48,000 nucleotides of DNA from SAR86 cluster bacterium AG-349-I13 (GTDB lineage: Bacteria; Pseudomonadota; Gammaproteobacteria; Magnimaribacterales; TMED112): assembly GCA_003278815.1 (NCBI GenBank), contig QCDB01000001.1, positions 1 through 48,000 on the forward strand, read 5' to 3'. This document shows, piece after piece, positions 1 to 9,599 of the stretch (positions within the stretch are counted from its first letter, which is position 1; the number at the start of each line of letters is the position of its first letter). A program made the position numbers and the translations under genes. Below the pieces are notes generated by a model that searched no databases, was not told the origin of the DNA, and saw only the letters and a list, made by a program, of their open reading frames with translations.

Positions 1-1
1 A

Positions 2-310
2 GATATAAAAGGCGAGCTTTTTTTAGTTGGAGCGAGAATTGATCCAGCTAGCTTTATAAATCAAAAAGATCAAACTGAACCTGGGCGATTTAGAAAGCTC
101 CTTCTAAATAAAAGAGAACTTAAAAATATTTTGTTTGCGATTTCAGCTAAAGGACAAACCTGTGTACCAGTGAAACTTTTTTGGAAGGGCCATCTAGCCA
201 AATTAGAGATAGCATTAGCAAAAGGTAAAAAGAAGATTGATAAAAAACAAACTAAAAAAGCTGCTGACATTCAGAGAGATGAAGAAAGGGCTTTAAAAAA
301 GTTTAAATAA
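2..310 (+). CDS. smpB: SsrA-binding protein SmpB (3' part; 5' end outside window)
   Basis: SmpB binds the tRNA-like domain of tmRNA and delivers it with EF-Tu to stalled ribosomes for trans-translation. The visible 102 residues include the beta-barrel segment with LVGARIDPA, the RKLLLN-KREL stretch, a KLFWKGHLAKLEIALAKGKK segment typical of the family, and a basic C-terminal tail ending in ALKKFK, which acts as an anticodon-arm mimic in the decoding centre. The gene lies 19 nt upstream of tmRNA, its functional partner, a common linkage in proteobacteria. The start codon lies before base 1. Identification is firm from sequence and context. Confidence 0.95.
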   Translation, partial: DIKGELFLVGARIDPASFINQKDQTEPGRFRKLLLNKRELKNILFAISAKGQTCVPVKLFWKGHLAKLEIALAKGKKKIDKKQTKKAADIQRDEERALKKFK

Positions 311-320
311 GCTTTATTAT
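292..320 (+). promoter_or_regulatory. Candidate ssrA promoter
   Basis: TTTAAA (292-297), a 17-nt spacer and TATTAT (315-320) lie at the 3' end of smpB. The -10 ends 9 nt before the first base of mature tmRNA, which is the right distance for a direct start. The -35 matches only four of six consensus positions, so this is a sequence-based suggestion. Confidence 0.4.
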
Positions 321-329
321 TGCCGGTTC

Positions 330-675
330 GGGGGCGTATTAGGCTTTGACGTCTACCACGGAACCCAAAGCGCATATCGAGCATAAACATAACTCGTGAA
401 AATTTGTTTAAAAATTTAGTTGCAGATAACTACAACTATAGATTGGCAGCTTAATGCCAACCTGCTATCATTTGTGACCTACAACATTTGATGGTAGTCA
501 TTTTGTAGGAGTAGCTTTATAGCTTGTCTAACTATAGAGTGAAATTTTTTGACTATGCTTAGTATGTCTTGATCATCAGGCTATACTAAAGCTGAAATTA
601 ATAGATGAATCTATATATGTAGAAGCTAGGGGAAAGTGATGACGGACGTGGGTTCAAATCCCGCCGCCTCCACCA
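330..675 (+). ncRNA. ssrA: tmRNA (transfer-messenger RNA)
   Basis: This is a one-piece tmRNA of about 346 nt. The 5' acceptor strand GGGGGCG (330-336) pairs with CGCCTCC (665-671), followed by A and an encoded CCA (673-675). The T arm reads GGTTCAAATCC and the 5' domain has the conserved TTTGACG element and an AACCCAAAG segment. The resume codon GCA is at 422, preceded by TTTAGTT. The encoded tag reads ADNYNYRLAA and stops at TAA (452-454). The remainder folds into the pseudoknot domain in known tmRNAs. It rescues stalled ribosomes together with SmpB. Confidence 0.97.
422..454 (+). other. tmRNA proteolysis-tag reading frame
   Basis: Ten codons (GCA to GCT) plus TAA encode ADNYNYRLAA. The final LAA is the degron recognised by ClpXP-type proteases in other bacteria. 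The middle differs from the E. coli tag ANDENYALAA: the acidic residue at position 4 is replaced by Tyr and an Arg precedes LAA. The frame is set by the resume GCA after the conserved upstream TAGT-like element. Confidence 0.9.
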
Positions 676-693
676 AGCAAAAGGAAAGTATTA

Positions 694-2182
<1,489 letters not shown>

Positions 2183-2193
<11 letters not shown>

Positions 2194-2503
2194 TTTTAAT
2201 TTCTTCTATGTTTATTGTAGTTACTTTTCTTCTATGTCCAACAATTCTCTTAGAATCTTTCCTTCTTCTAAATTGAATTGCATAAACTTTATCTTTTTTA
2301 TCTTGGCTTACCACTTTTCCGGATACATATGCTTTTTTGACGTGAGGTTGGCCAATGTGAGGTGTCTTTCCATCGGATAATAGAAGGACTTTATCAAATT
2401 TGACCTTATCTCCTTTTTTGGCGTCTGCAATGTAATCTACTTCGATTACAGTACCAACTTCAACTCTTTCTTGTTGATTACCAGTGTCTATAATTGCGTA
2501 CAT
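2183..2503 (-). CDS. rplU: 50S ribosomal protein L21
   Basis: A 106-residue L21, recognised by [16 protein letters not shown] at the start and the basic [15 protein letters not shown] segment near residues 78-92. L21 binds 23S rRNA domain V and aids early 50S assembly. It is the first gene of the rplU-rpmA-obgE operon. Only 16 bp separate its ATG from that of divergent ispB, so each gene's promoter must extend into the other's coding sequence. Confidence 0.98.
2489..2494 (+). promoter_or_regulatory. Candidate -10 element for ispB inside rplU
   Basis: A perfect TATAAT lies within the first codons of rplU, 25 nt upstream of the ispB ATG. It would give a start near 2501 and a leader of about 19 nt. 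I see no good -35 at the expected distance, so support is moderate to weak. Confidence 0.35.
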
Positions 2504-2510
2504 TTCTTAA

Positions 2511-2540
2511 AATATAGTTATGCCTAATATCGAGGAACAA
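2511..2540 (-). promoter_or_regulatory. Candidate rplU promoter inside the ispB start region
   Basis: Reading the reverse strand: TTGTTC (2540-2535), an 18-nt spacer, then TATATT (2516-2511). Transcription would begin about 7 nt further on, at or next to the rplU ATG (2503), giving a near-leaderless mRNA. The element overlaps the first codons of ispB. It is a pattern match only. Confidence 0.45.
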
Positions 2541-3467
2541 AATTTAACTGAATTTTTGCTGGAAGTAAAGGCAAAAATGGCGAATATCTCAACATCTCAA
2601 AATAATGAAATTAATGATATAAACCAATATGTTCTTAATAATTCAGGCAAATTTATTCGATCTAAAATTATCTATCTTTATGGGTTGGAAATTGGAGTTA
2701 AAAAACCTAAATTAGTAGAGCTTGCTTCAGCTGCTGAATTGATACATTTATCAACACTCATCCACGACGATATCATTGATGAAGCAGATCTTAGAAGAGA
2801 CATGCCAACTGTTGTAAAAAAATGGGGCATAAAAAAGGCAATACTATATGGAGACTTCCTTTATACAAAGACTTTTCAAGGATTAAATTCACTTGAAAAT
2901 ACTGACATTGCAGATGTGTTAATTAATTGTGCTGAAGCTTTGATTGAGGGGGAATTCAACCAACTTAAAATAAAAGATAGCTCAACTTTTTCAATGGCAG
3001 AATATTTTGATGTAATTGAAAAAAAGACTGCGGTCTTGTTTTCTGGAATTCTAAAATGTTTAGGGATTGAAGCAAAATTGCCTGCAGATTACATAAATGA
3101 TCTTGAACAGCTTGGTTTATCTTTTGGAAGAGCATTTCAAATTAATGATGACTTAAGTGACTTCGAAGATTCAAAAACTACTGGTAAAGCAAAATTTAAA
3201 GACTTAGCTGAGGGAAAACTGACACTTCCAATGATTTTTTTACTAGGGAGCTTACAAGAGGCGGAACAGATAGAAATATTAAAAATTATAGAAAGTGGAA
3301 AATTTTTAAGGATTAAGCAAGTTTTAGAGTCGTCAGGTAGTTTCGAAAAAGCACGTCATGAACGACAAGTAGCAATAAATCACTGCATTGAATACACAGA
3401 GAGATTTATTAAACTAGATAAGCTGGATGAAATAAAAACATTTATAAAAAATATATTAGTTGCATGA
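2520..3467 (+). CDS. ispB: Polyprenyl diphosphate synthase (octaprenyl diphosphate synthase type)
   Basis: A 315-residue trans-isoprenyl diphosphate synthase. The first Asp-rich motif DDIID is at 83-87 and the second, DDLSD, at 210-214; these bind Mg2+ and the allylic and homoallylic substrates. The N-terminal GKFIR segment (43-47) corresponds to the GKRIRP region of E. coli IspB. Such enzymes make the ubiquinone side chain from FPP and IPP. The divergent position next to rplU-rpmA matches E. coli ispB, which favours this assignment over a short-chain FPP synthase; chain length cannot be read from sequence with certainty. The stop overlaps the fabB start (ATGA). Confidence 0.9.
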   Translation: MPNIEEQNLTEFLLEVKAKMANISTSQNNEINDINQYVLNNSGKFIRSKIIYLYGLEIGVKKPKLVELASAAELIHLSTLIHDDIIDEADLRRDMPTVVKKWGIKKAILYGDFLYTKTFQGLNSLENTDIADVLINCAEALIEGEFNQLKIKDSSTFSMAEYFDVIEKKTAVLFSGILKCLGIEAKLPADYINDLEQLGLSFGRAFQINDDLSDFEDSKTTGKAKFKDLAEGKLTLPMIFLLGSLQEAEQIEILKIIESGKFLRIKQVLESSGSFEKARHERQVAINHCIEYTERFIKLDKLDEIKTFIKNILVA

Positions 3468-4663
3468 ATAGAGTAGTTATTACAGGTATTGGAATTATTT
3501 CTTGCTTGGGAAATGATAAAAATCAAGTTTTAACATCTCTTTTAGAGAGCAAATCAGGCCTGACTTTAAATCCTGAATATAAAGAAAATGGCATGAGATG
3601 TCATATCTCAGGCCAAGTAAATCCAAACCTTGATGTAATCGATAGAAAAATGCTCAGATTTATGAGTGAAACTTCAGCATATGCATTTTTATCTACAGAA
3701 GAAGCTCTTACAGATGCTGGACTAAGTTTAGAAGACATAAATAATGACAAGACAGGTGTAATTGTAGGATCTGGAACAGGTTCAAGTAGAGAGCTTAAGA
3801 ATGTCGTAGACACTGCAAGAGAAAAAGGCATCAAAAGAATTGGCCCTTATGCCGTAACACGAACTATGGGCAATACAACTTCTGCTGCTATTTCCACTTT
3901 TTTCCAAACTAAAGGTGTTTCATTCTCTATCGCATCTGCTTGTTCAACAAGTCTTCACTGCATCTCTTATGCTTTCGATTTAATTAAAAGTGGAAGACAA
4001 CAAACAGTGATTGCAGGTGGTTCTGAGGATGATCATTGGACTGGTGCAATGATGTTTGATGCAATGGGAGCTTTAAGCACAAAAAACAATGATGATCCTC
4101 AAAAATCCTCAAGGCCATATGATGTAAATAGAGATGGGTTTATTCCGTCTGGTGGCGGAGGTATTGTAATTCTAGAAGACTATGAAGCTGCTAAAAAAAG
4201 AGGAGCACAAATCTATGGTGAAATAATCTCATGCTATGAAACTTCAGATGGATTTTCACTTGTAAGTCCATCTGGTGAGGGTGCAAGCAGATGTATGCAA
4301 GGATTACAGCATTTAGATCAAGTGGATTATATAAATACACACGGTACCAGTACACCGGTTGGAGACATAACTGAACTTGAAGCAATAAAGAAAGTCTTTG
4401 GAGATAAAATTCCTCCAATCTCTTCCACAAAGTCACTTACTGGTCACTCTCTTGGAGCAGCTGGGGTGCATGAGGTAATCTACTCCTTGCTTATGATGAA
4501 AAATAATTTTTTATGTGGAAGCCATAATATTGAAGAAATTGATCCTGCAGCTAAAAACTTTCCAATTCTGACAGAAAATGAAGATAGAAAAATTAATGGT
4601 TTCCTATCAAACTCATTTGGATTTGGTGGAACTAATGGTTCTATAGTTATAAAAAGGTTTTAG
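3464..4663 (+). CDS. fabB: 3-oxoacyl-[acyl-carrier-protein] synthase I (FabB type)
   Basis: A 399-residue condensing enzyme that elongates acyl-ACP with malonyl-ACP. The nucleophile Cys160 sits in SACSTS, with His293 in THGTSTPVGD and His328 in LTGHSLGAAG, a complete Cys-His-His set; K323 is also in place. Over most of its length it resembles E. coli FabB (MRCHISGQV, RFMSETSAYAFLS, FDAMGALSTK, RPYDVNRDGF) more closely than FabF. FabB supports unsaturated fatty acid synthesis; no fabA is adjacent here. It overlaps ispB by 4 nt and should be cotranscribed with it. Its 3' end overlaps convergent ssb by 4 bp. Confidence 0.92.
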   Translation: MNRVVITGIGIISCLGNDKNQVLTSLLESKSGLTLNPEYKENGMRCHISGQVNPNLDVIDRKMLRFMSETSAYAFLSTEEALTDAGLSLEDINNDKTGVIVGSGTGSSRELKNVVDTAREKGIKRIGPYAVTRTMGNTTSAAISTFFQTKGVSFSIASACSTSLHCISYAFDLIKSGRQQTVIAGGSEDDHWTGAMMFDAMGALSTKNNDDPQKSSRPYDVNRDGFIPSGGGGIVILEDYEAAKKRGAQIYGEIISCYETSDGFSLVSPSGEGASRCMQGLQHLDQVDYINTHGTSTPVGDITELEAIKKVFGDKIPPISSTKSLTGHSLGAAGVHEVIYSLLMMKNNFLCGSHNIEEIDPAAKNFPILTENEDRKINGFLSNSFGFGGTNGSIVIKRF

Positions 4664-5082
4664 AAAGGGATATCTTCCTCAAACTTATCATTGTCTTTTG
4701 GCGAAGCAGAGGAACCTGAATCAGAACTGGAAGCATCTACATCTCCTCTTGAATCAAGCATTGTCATTTCTCTAGCAATTACTTCAGTTGTATATCTTTT
4801 CTTACCTTCTGAATCTTCCCAATCTCTAGTTTGTAATTTGCCTTCAACAAAAATTTTTGAGCCTTTTTTAAGATATTGTTCTGCTATTTCAGCTAACCTA
4901 CCAAAAATCACTACTCTGTGCCATTCGACTTGTTCTTTTTGCTCCCCAGTAGTTTTGTCTTTCCACCTTTCTGATGTTGCAATTGAAAGGTTAGCTACAG
5001 GGCTACCTGCCTGTGTATATTTGATCTCAGGATCAGCACCAAGATTTCCAATAATTAAGACTTTATTTAAGCCGTTTGACAT
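4660..5082 (-). CDS. ssb: Single-stranded DNA-binding protein
   Basis: A 140-residue SSB. The N-terminal OB fold begins NKVLIIGNLGADPEIKYT and includes WHRVVIFGRLAEIAEQYLKKG. A Ser/Asp-rich linker follows and the protein ends in EEDIPF, the acidic-aromatic tip that recruits replication and repair partners. It is somewhat shorter than E. coli SSB (178 aa) because of a shorter linker. It is divergent from uvrA across 42 bp, as in E. coli. Confidence 0.97.
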   Translation of the reverse strand: MSNGLNKVLIIGNLGADPEIKYTQAGSPVANLSIATSERWKDKTTGEQKEQVEWHRVVIFGRLAEIAEQYLKKGSKIFVEGKLQTRDWEDSEGKKRYTTEVIAREMTMLDSRGDVDASSSDSGSSASPKDNDKFEEDIPF

Positions 5083-5093
5083 ATATATATTCT

Positions 5094-5123
5094 ATAATAC
5101 TTTTTTCTATTTCATGTTATCAA
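5094..5123 (-). promoter_or_regulatory. Candidate ssb promoter
   Basis: On the reverse strand, TTGATA (5123-5118), an 18-nt spacer and TATTAT (5099-5094). The expected start is near 5087, only about 5 nt before the ssb ATG, so the message may be leaderless. On the forward strand the same block holds TATAAT (5093-5098), which could serve uvrA but lacks a good -35. No CTGT-N8-ACAG LexA box is visible in the intergenic region. Confidence 0.45.
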
Positions 5124-5124
5124 T

Positions 5125-7917
5125 TTGAAGTTTATTGAAATCAAAGGTGCAAAAGCACACAACTTAAAAGATATCTCTCTGAAGATTCCGAGAGATAAGC
5201 TTACTGTTATTACTGGTTTATCTGGATCAGGCAAGTCATCATTAGCATTTGATACCATCTATGCTGAGGGTCAAAGGAGATATGTAGAATCTCTCTCAAC
5301 TTATGCCAGACAATTCTTATCTGTAATGGATAAAGCAGATTTAGAGTCAATAGAGGGTTTGTCACCATCAATATCCATTCAACAGAAATCTACCTCCCAT
5401 AATCCAAGGTCGACAGTTGGCACCATTACAGAAATACATGATTATTTGAGACTGCTCTTTGCTAGAGTTGGAGTGCCTAAGTGCCCTGAACATAACATTG
5501 AATTAGAGGCTAAACCAGTTGTAACCATGGTTGTAGAGACTGTAAAAAAACATAAAGGAAAAAAAATATCTGTATTTTCCCCAGTAATAATGGATGGTAA
5601 GGGAGAACATATCGAATTGCTTAGCCAGTTAATGGCAGAAGGTTTTTCTAAAGTTAGAGTTGATAACGAGATATATCAAATAAATAAAGTACCTCTATTG
5701 GAAAAAAATAAAAAACATAACATTTCGGTTTTAGTAGATCAGCTTATGATTGATGAGAATAAAGATTGCAGACAACGGCTAACTGAATCAATTGAAACTG
5801 CGCTTAGATTTTCAAAAGGAAGTGTTGATATAGTTTCTGAAGAAAATGAATATAGACTTTCAAATAAACATTCATGTCCAATTTGTGACTACTCTGTTCA
5901 AGAATTAGAGCCAAAAATATTTTCCTTCAATAATCCAAGTGGTGCTTGTCCGGATTGTGATGGTCTTGGGGTAAATAGCTACTTTGATGAAGATAAAATA
6001 ATTAAGTACAAAAACCTGAGTATTTCGCAGGGATGCATTGAACCATGGAATACTCCCTACTATCAAAGCAAGTTAATAGGATTACTGGATTATCTTAATG
6101 AAGACATAAATGTTTCTTGGGACAACCTCAAGGAAGATACCAAAAAAATAATCATGTGGGGATCAGACGAAGAAATTTCATTTAAAGATTTATCAACAGA
6201 TAAGAATGTTAGAGAAAAATTTGAAGGTGTGATTCCATCTCTGCAAAGGCAATATGATAGAACCGACTCATATTTCATTAGGGAAAAAATTAACTCTTAC
6301 GTTTCTGAAAAAACATGCACGACTTGCAATGGTCAAAGATTGAACGAAGTTGCAAGAAACGTTTTTGTTGATGGTATGAGCCTTCCTGAAATAAGCTCAC
6401 TAAAGATCAATGATGCAAATGACATCATCAACAATTTAGATTTAGATGGTAATAAATTTGAAATAGCTGAGAAAATAAGTAGAGAGATTTCAACAAGGCT
6501 ATCTTTTTTAGTTGACGTGGGTCTTGATTATTTGAATCTTTCTCGAGGGGCGAATACTCTTTCAGGCGGAGAAGCTCAAAGAATTAGATTAGCAAGCCAA
6601 ATAGGTTCTGGACTTGTAGGAGTAATATATGTTCTTGACGAGCCTTCCATAGGCCTTCATCAAAGAGATAACCAAAAACTAATAAGCACATTGCTTAAAT
6701 TAAGAGATTTAGGAAATACGGTAATTGTTGTTGAACATGATGAGGAAATGATTAGATCAGCTGATCACATAATTGATCTTGGAGTAGGTGCAGGTATTCA
6801 TGGGGGATCAATAGTAGCTGAGGGACCACTCAAAAAAATCGCTGCTTCAAAAGAATCAGTGACCGCTGAATATTTAAGAAAGGAAAAAGTCATTTCTCTT
6901 GAGAAAATTGAAAGAAAAGACAGCAATAATTCCATATATATCTCAGAAGCAAAAACTAATAACTTAAATAGTATTAATGTAGATATACCTTTAAATAAAC
7001 TTGTTGCTATAACTGGAGTTTCTGGTTCAGGAAAATCTTCTCTGATTAACCATACTCTCATTCCTGGTATAAATTCAAAATTAAATAATTCAAAAATTCC
7101 TGAGAAAACTAACTATAAAAAAATTTTAGGTGAAGATAATATCGATAAATTAATATCGATTGATCAGAGTCCAATTGGAAAAACACCTAGATCTAATCCG
7201 GCAACATATACAGGTTTATTCACTCATATTAGAGAAATTTTTGCTAACACTCCAGAATCCAGGACAAGAGGCTATAAGCCTGGAAGGTTTAGTTTTAACG
7301 TTGAAGGAGGAAGGTGTGAAAATTGTAGAGGAGAAGGTTGGGTTAAGGTTGAGATGCATTTTCTTCCTGATTTGTACGTTGAATGTGATGTATGTAAAGG
7401 TAAGAGGTTTAGAGATGATACTCTGGAGATTAAATTTAAAGAAAAAAATATCCATGAAATTTTAGAGATGACTGTAGAAGAGGGCTTAGAATTTTTTAAA
7501 TCTATACCACAAATTTATAAAAAATTATCTACACTCAAAGAGGTTGGCTTGTCTTATGTGAAACTTGGTCAGGCTGCAAATACCTTGTCAGGTGGTGAAG
7601 CACAAAGAGTAAAATTATCAAAAGAACTGTCAAAAAGAGATACGGGAAATACCCTTTATATTTTAGATGAACCAACTACAGGTTTACACTTTTATGATAT
7701 TCAAATGTTAATGGACGTACTTAATAAACTTGTAAATAAGGGTAATAGCGTGATTGTTATTGAACATAACTTGGATGTTATAAAATTAGCTGATTGGATT
7801 ATAGATCTTGGCCCTGAGGGCGGTGACGGAGGTGGCAATATTGTAGCAGAGGGTGATGTGAGAGATATTAAAAAATGTAAAAAATCTTTTACAGGCCAAA
7901 TGTTGAAGATTACTTAA
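5125..7917 (+). CDS. uvrA: Excinuclease ABC subunit A
   Basis: A 930-residue UvrA, the damage-recognition ATPase of nucleotide excision repair. Two ABC modules are present: Walker A GLSGSGKSS at 31-39 and GVSGSGKSS near 631, with signatures LSGGEAQR near 478 and 822. Zinc-finger cysteines occur as CPIC...CPDC in the first half and CENC...CDVC near 730-760. Translation starts at TTG: the product then aligns from residue 1 with known UvrA, and the nearby ATG at 5114 is out of frame. Length is close to E. coli UvrA (940). The 3' end overlaps rplQ by 8 bp. Confidence 0.96.
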   Translation: MKFIEIKGAKAHNLKDISLKIPRDKLTVITGLSGSGKSSLAFDTIYAEGQRRYVESLSTYARQFLSVMDKADLESIEGLSPSISIQQKSTSHNPRSTVGTITEIHDYLRLLFARVGVPKCPEHNIELEAKPVVTMVVETVKKHKGKKISVFSPVIMDGKGEHIELLSQLMAEGFSKVRVDNEIYQINKVPLLEKNKKHNISVLVDQLMIDENKDCRQRLTESIETALRFSKGSVDIVSEENEYRLSNKHSCPICDYSVQELEPKIFSFNNPSGACPDCDGLGVNSYFDEDKIIKYKNLSISQGCIEPWNTPYYQSKLIGLLDYLNEDINVSWDNLKEDTKKIIMWGSDEEISFKDLSTDKNVREKFEGVIPSLQRQYDRTDSYFIREKINSYVSEKTCTTCNGQRLNEVARNVFVDGMSLPEISSLKINDANDIINNLDLDGNKFEIAEKISREISTRLSFLVDVGLDYLNLSRGANTLSGGEAQRIRLASQIGSGLVGVIYVLDEPSIGLHQRDNQKLISTLLKLRDLGNTVIVVEHDEEMIRSADHIIDLGVGAGIHGGSIVAEGPLKKIAASKESVTAEYLRKEKVISLEKIERKDSNNSIYISEAKTNNLNSINVDIPLNKLVAITGVSGSGKSSLINHTLIPGINSKLNNSKIPEKTNYKKILGEDNIDKLISIDQSPIGKTPRSNPATYTGLFTHIREIFANTPESRTRGYKPGRFSFNVEGGRCENCRGEGWVKVEMHFLPDLYVECDVCKGKRFRDDTLEIKFKEKNIHEILEMTVEEGLEFFKSIPQIYKKLSTLKEVGLSYVKLGQAANTLSGGEAQRVKLSKELSKRDTGNTLYILDEPTTGLHFYDIQMLMDVLNKLVNKGNSVIVIEHNLDVIKLADWIIDLGPEGGDGGGNIVAEGDVRDIKKCKKSFTGQMLKIT

Positions 7918-8632
7918 AGAATCTAGACCACCAACTTTTCTTTTCTTCCTTTTTCTCAGCTTTTTTCTTCTTAACTGGTTTCTTCGGTGCCGCTACTTTC
8001 GTTTCAGTCTTTGCCTTGGTCTCTTTCTTTTCAGGTTTTTTCTCAGCGGTCTTCTTCGCAGGTTTCTTTGGAGCTACTGCTTTTGTCTCTGATTCTTCAG
8101 ATTCTTCTTTCTTGGTTGTTGTTTTCTTTGCAGCTTTTTTCGTAGCTTTTACTTCTTCAGGTGCCGGTGCAGTTTCTTTAGTTTTTTCTTCTATTCTAGT
8201 TTCTGGCAGTTCTTCCTTAGGCATAACTAAGTTTTCATCAGCAAGTGCTTCATCAACCTTGGTTTCTTGTTCCAGATCACGAATTGTCAATTCAACATAG
8301 CACATATCTGCTTTATCACCCTCTCTGAAACCAGCCCTAATAACTCTTAGGTAGCCACCATTTGTTTCATTAAACCTTGGGCCTAAATTGGAAAATAACT
8401 TAGATGTTGCACTTGTAGAGTTTAATTGAGAGATGATTTGCCTTCTATTGTGAAGAGTGTCAACTTTTGCTCTAGTTATAAGAGGCTCTACAAATCTTCT
8501 TAGCTCCTTTCCTTTTTCTACTGTTGTTTTGATAACTTCATGCTCAATAAGAGACGCAGCAAGATTTCTCATCATAGCAATTCTATGTGATGATGTTCTA
8601 CTGAATCTTCTACTTAGCTTTCTATGTCTCAT
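7910..8632 (-). CDS. rplQ: 50S ribosomal protein L17 with long C-terminal extension
   Basis: The first ~118 residues are canonical L17 (MRHRK, SSHRIAM, ELRRFVEPLIT, LGPRF, NGGY). L17 sits near the polypeptide exit tunnel. The E. coli protein has 127 residues; this one has 240. The extra tail is acidic at about 121-160, then Lys/Ala/Pro/Thr-rich at 161-232 with KKPAKK- and APKKP-like units, and ends in SWWSRFFK. I prefer the ATG at 8632 (MRHRK, as in homologues) over an in-frame TTG at 8650. It starts 2 nt after the rpoA stop and is the last gene of the ribosomal cluster. Confidence 0.93.
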   Translation of the reverse strand: MRHRKLSRRFSRTSSHRIAMMRNLAASLIEHEVIKTTVEKGKELRRFVEPLITRAKVDTLHNRRQIISQLNSTSATSKLFSNLGPRFNETNGGYLRVIRAGFREGDKADMCYVELTIRDLEQETKVDEALADENLVMPKEELPETRIEEKTKETAPAPEEVKATKKAAKKTTTKKEESEESETKAVAPKKPAKKTAEKKPEKKETKAKTETKVAAPKKPVKKKKAEKKEEKKSWWSRFFK

Positions 8633-8634
8633 TC

Positions 8635-9588
8635 TTACATTGGTGGCCAATTCTTTAGAACAGTGCCCATAGCAAGTCCTCTTGAAGCCAACTCATCTTT
8701 AATTTCATTTAAGGATTTTTTTCCTAAGTTTGGTGTTTTGAGTAAATCCATTTCACTTCTTTGAATTAAATCGCCTATCAAGAAAATGTTTTCTGCTTTT
8801 AAACAGTTAGTAGATCTCACTGTAAGCTCTAACTCTTCAATTGATCTTAAAAGCAGTGGATCAAAGTCATATTTGTCTTTTCTTTTTTCTTTTCTGGAGA
8901 CAAGTTCTTCATCTACAAAAACAGCTAGCTGATGTTGCATAATTGTAGCGGCATACTTTACAGCTTGTTTTGCATCAATTGTTCCGTCGGTTTCTAAATC
9001 AAGAATTAATTTATCTAAATCTGTTCTGTTTTCAACTCTTGTGTTTTCAACCTTATAGTTAACTCTCTTAACAGGTGAAAAAATAGCATCTAAATGCAGA
9101 GAATCTATACTCTTATCGTTTGTTTGTTCTGCAGGAACATAACCTATGCCAGTTTTCACTTTCATAGTCATAGACACCTTCTTCGGTTCAACAAGAGTAG
9201 CTATCACATGCTCCGGATCCATTACTTCTACCCCTGCAGGAAGTTCGAGATCTCCGGCTGTGATAGTTTTTGGAGTTTTAACGTCGAGTTTTATCTCTGC
9301 TTCGGAAGGGCCATCTAATTTAATAGCCATATCTTTTAAATTTAACAGTACATCTAAAATATCTTCTTTTATTCCTTCAATTGTGCCGTACTCGTGTGAA
9401 ACACCATCAATCTTAACTTCTGTTACAGCAGCCCCAGGCATATAAGAAAGCATAATTCTTCTTAAACTATGCCCGATTGTATAACCGAAACCTCTTTCAA
9501 AAGGCTCTAAAACAACTGTTAAATTGTTTTTATCAATTTCTTCTACTTTCGCAACTTCAGGTGCTAAAACATTTAATTTATCTTCCAT
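8635..9588 (-). CDS. rpoA: DNA-directed RNA polymerase subunit alpha
   Basis: A 317-residue alpha subunit. The N-terminal assembly domain contains [19 protein letters not shown], which drives dimerisation and contact with beta/beta'. The C-terminal domain carries [12 protein letters not shown], equivalent to the Arg265 DNA-contact helix of E. coli alpha, and the helix-hairpin-helix [12 protein letters not shown]. It can therefore bind UP elements and activators. It follows rpsD by 11 nt in the alpha operon and ends 2 nt before the rplQ ATG. Confidence 0.98.
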   Translation of the reverse strand: MEDKLNVLAPEVAKVEEIDKNNLTVVLEPFERGFGYTIGHSLRRIMLSYMPGAAVTEVKIDGVSHEYGTIEGIKEDILDVLLNLKDMAIKLDGPSEAEIKLDVKTPKTITAGDLELPAGVEVMDPEHVIATLVEPKKVSMTMKVKTGIGYVPAEQTNDKSIDSLHLDAIFSPVKRVNYKVENTRVENRTDLDKLILDLETDGTIDAKQAVKYAATIMQHQLAVFVDEELVSRKEKRKDKYDFDPLLLRSIEELELTVRSTNCLKAENIFLIGDLIQRSEMDLLKTPNLGKKSLNEIKDELASRGLAMGTVLKNWPPM

Positions 9589-9599
9589 AATTTCCTCTA

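Noticed and set aside
5076-5081. Perfect TTGACA as a -35 for uvrA
   Set aside because: It is the ssb start codon region read backwards, and the only nearby TATAAT (5093-5098) is 11 nt away, too close for a sigma-70 promoter.
7160-7465. 101-residue forward frame inside uvrA
   Set aside because: It overlaps the conserved second ABC module and zinc region of UvrA in another frame; no independent support.
7960-8170. Short repeated blocks that might suggest a CRISPR or tandem-repeat array
   Set aside because: The repeats are irregular, have codon phase and encode the low-complexity L17 tail; no constant repeat/spacer structure.
8016-8300. Forward open frame rich in Phe, Ala and Ser resembling a membrane protein
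   Set aside because: It is the complement of the Lys/Ala/Glu-rich tail of L17; hydrophobicity is an antisense artefact.
8633-8650. TTG start of rplQ six codons upstream
   Set aside because: It overlaps the end of rpoA, whereas the ATG at 8632 gives the conserved MRHRK start 2 nt after the rpoA stop.
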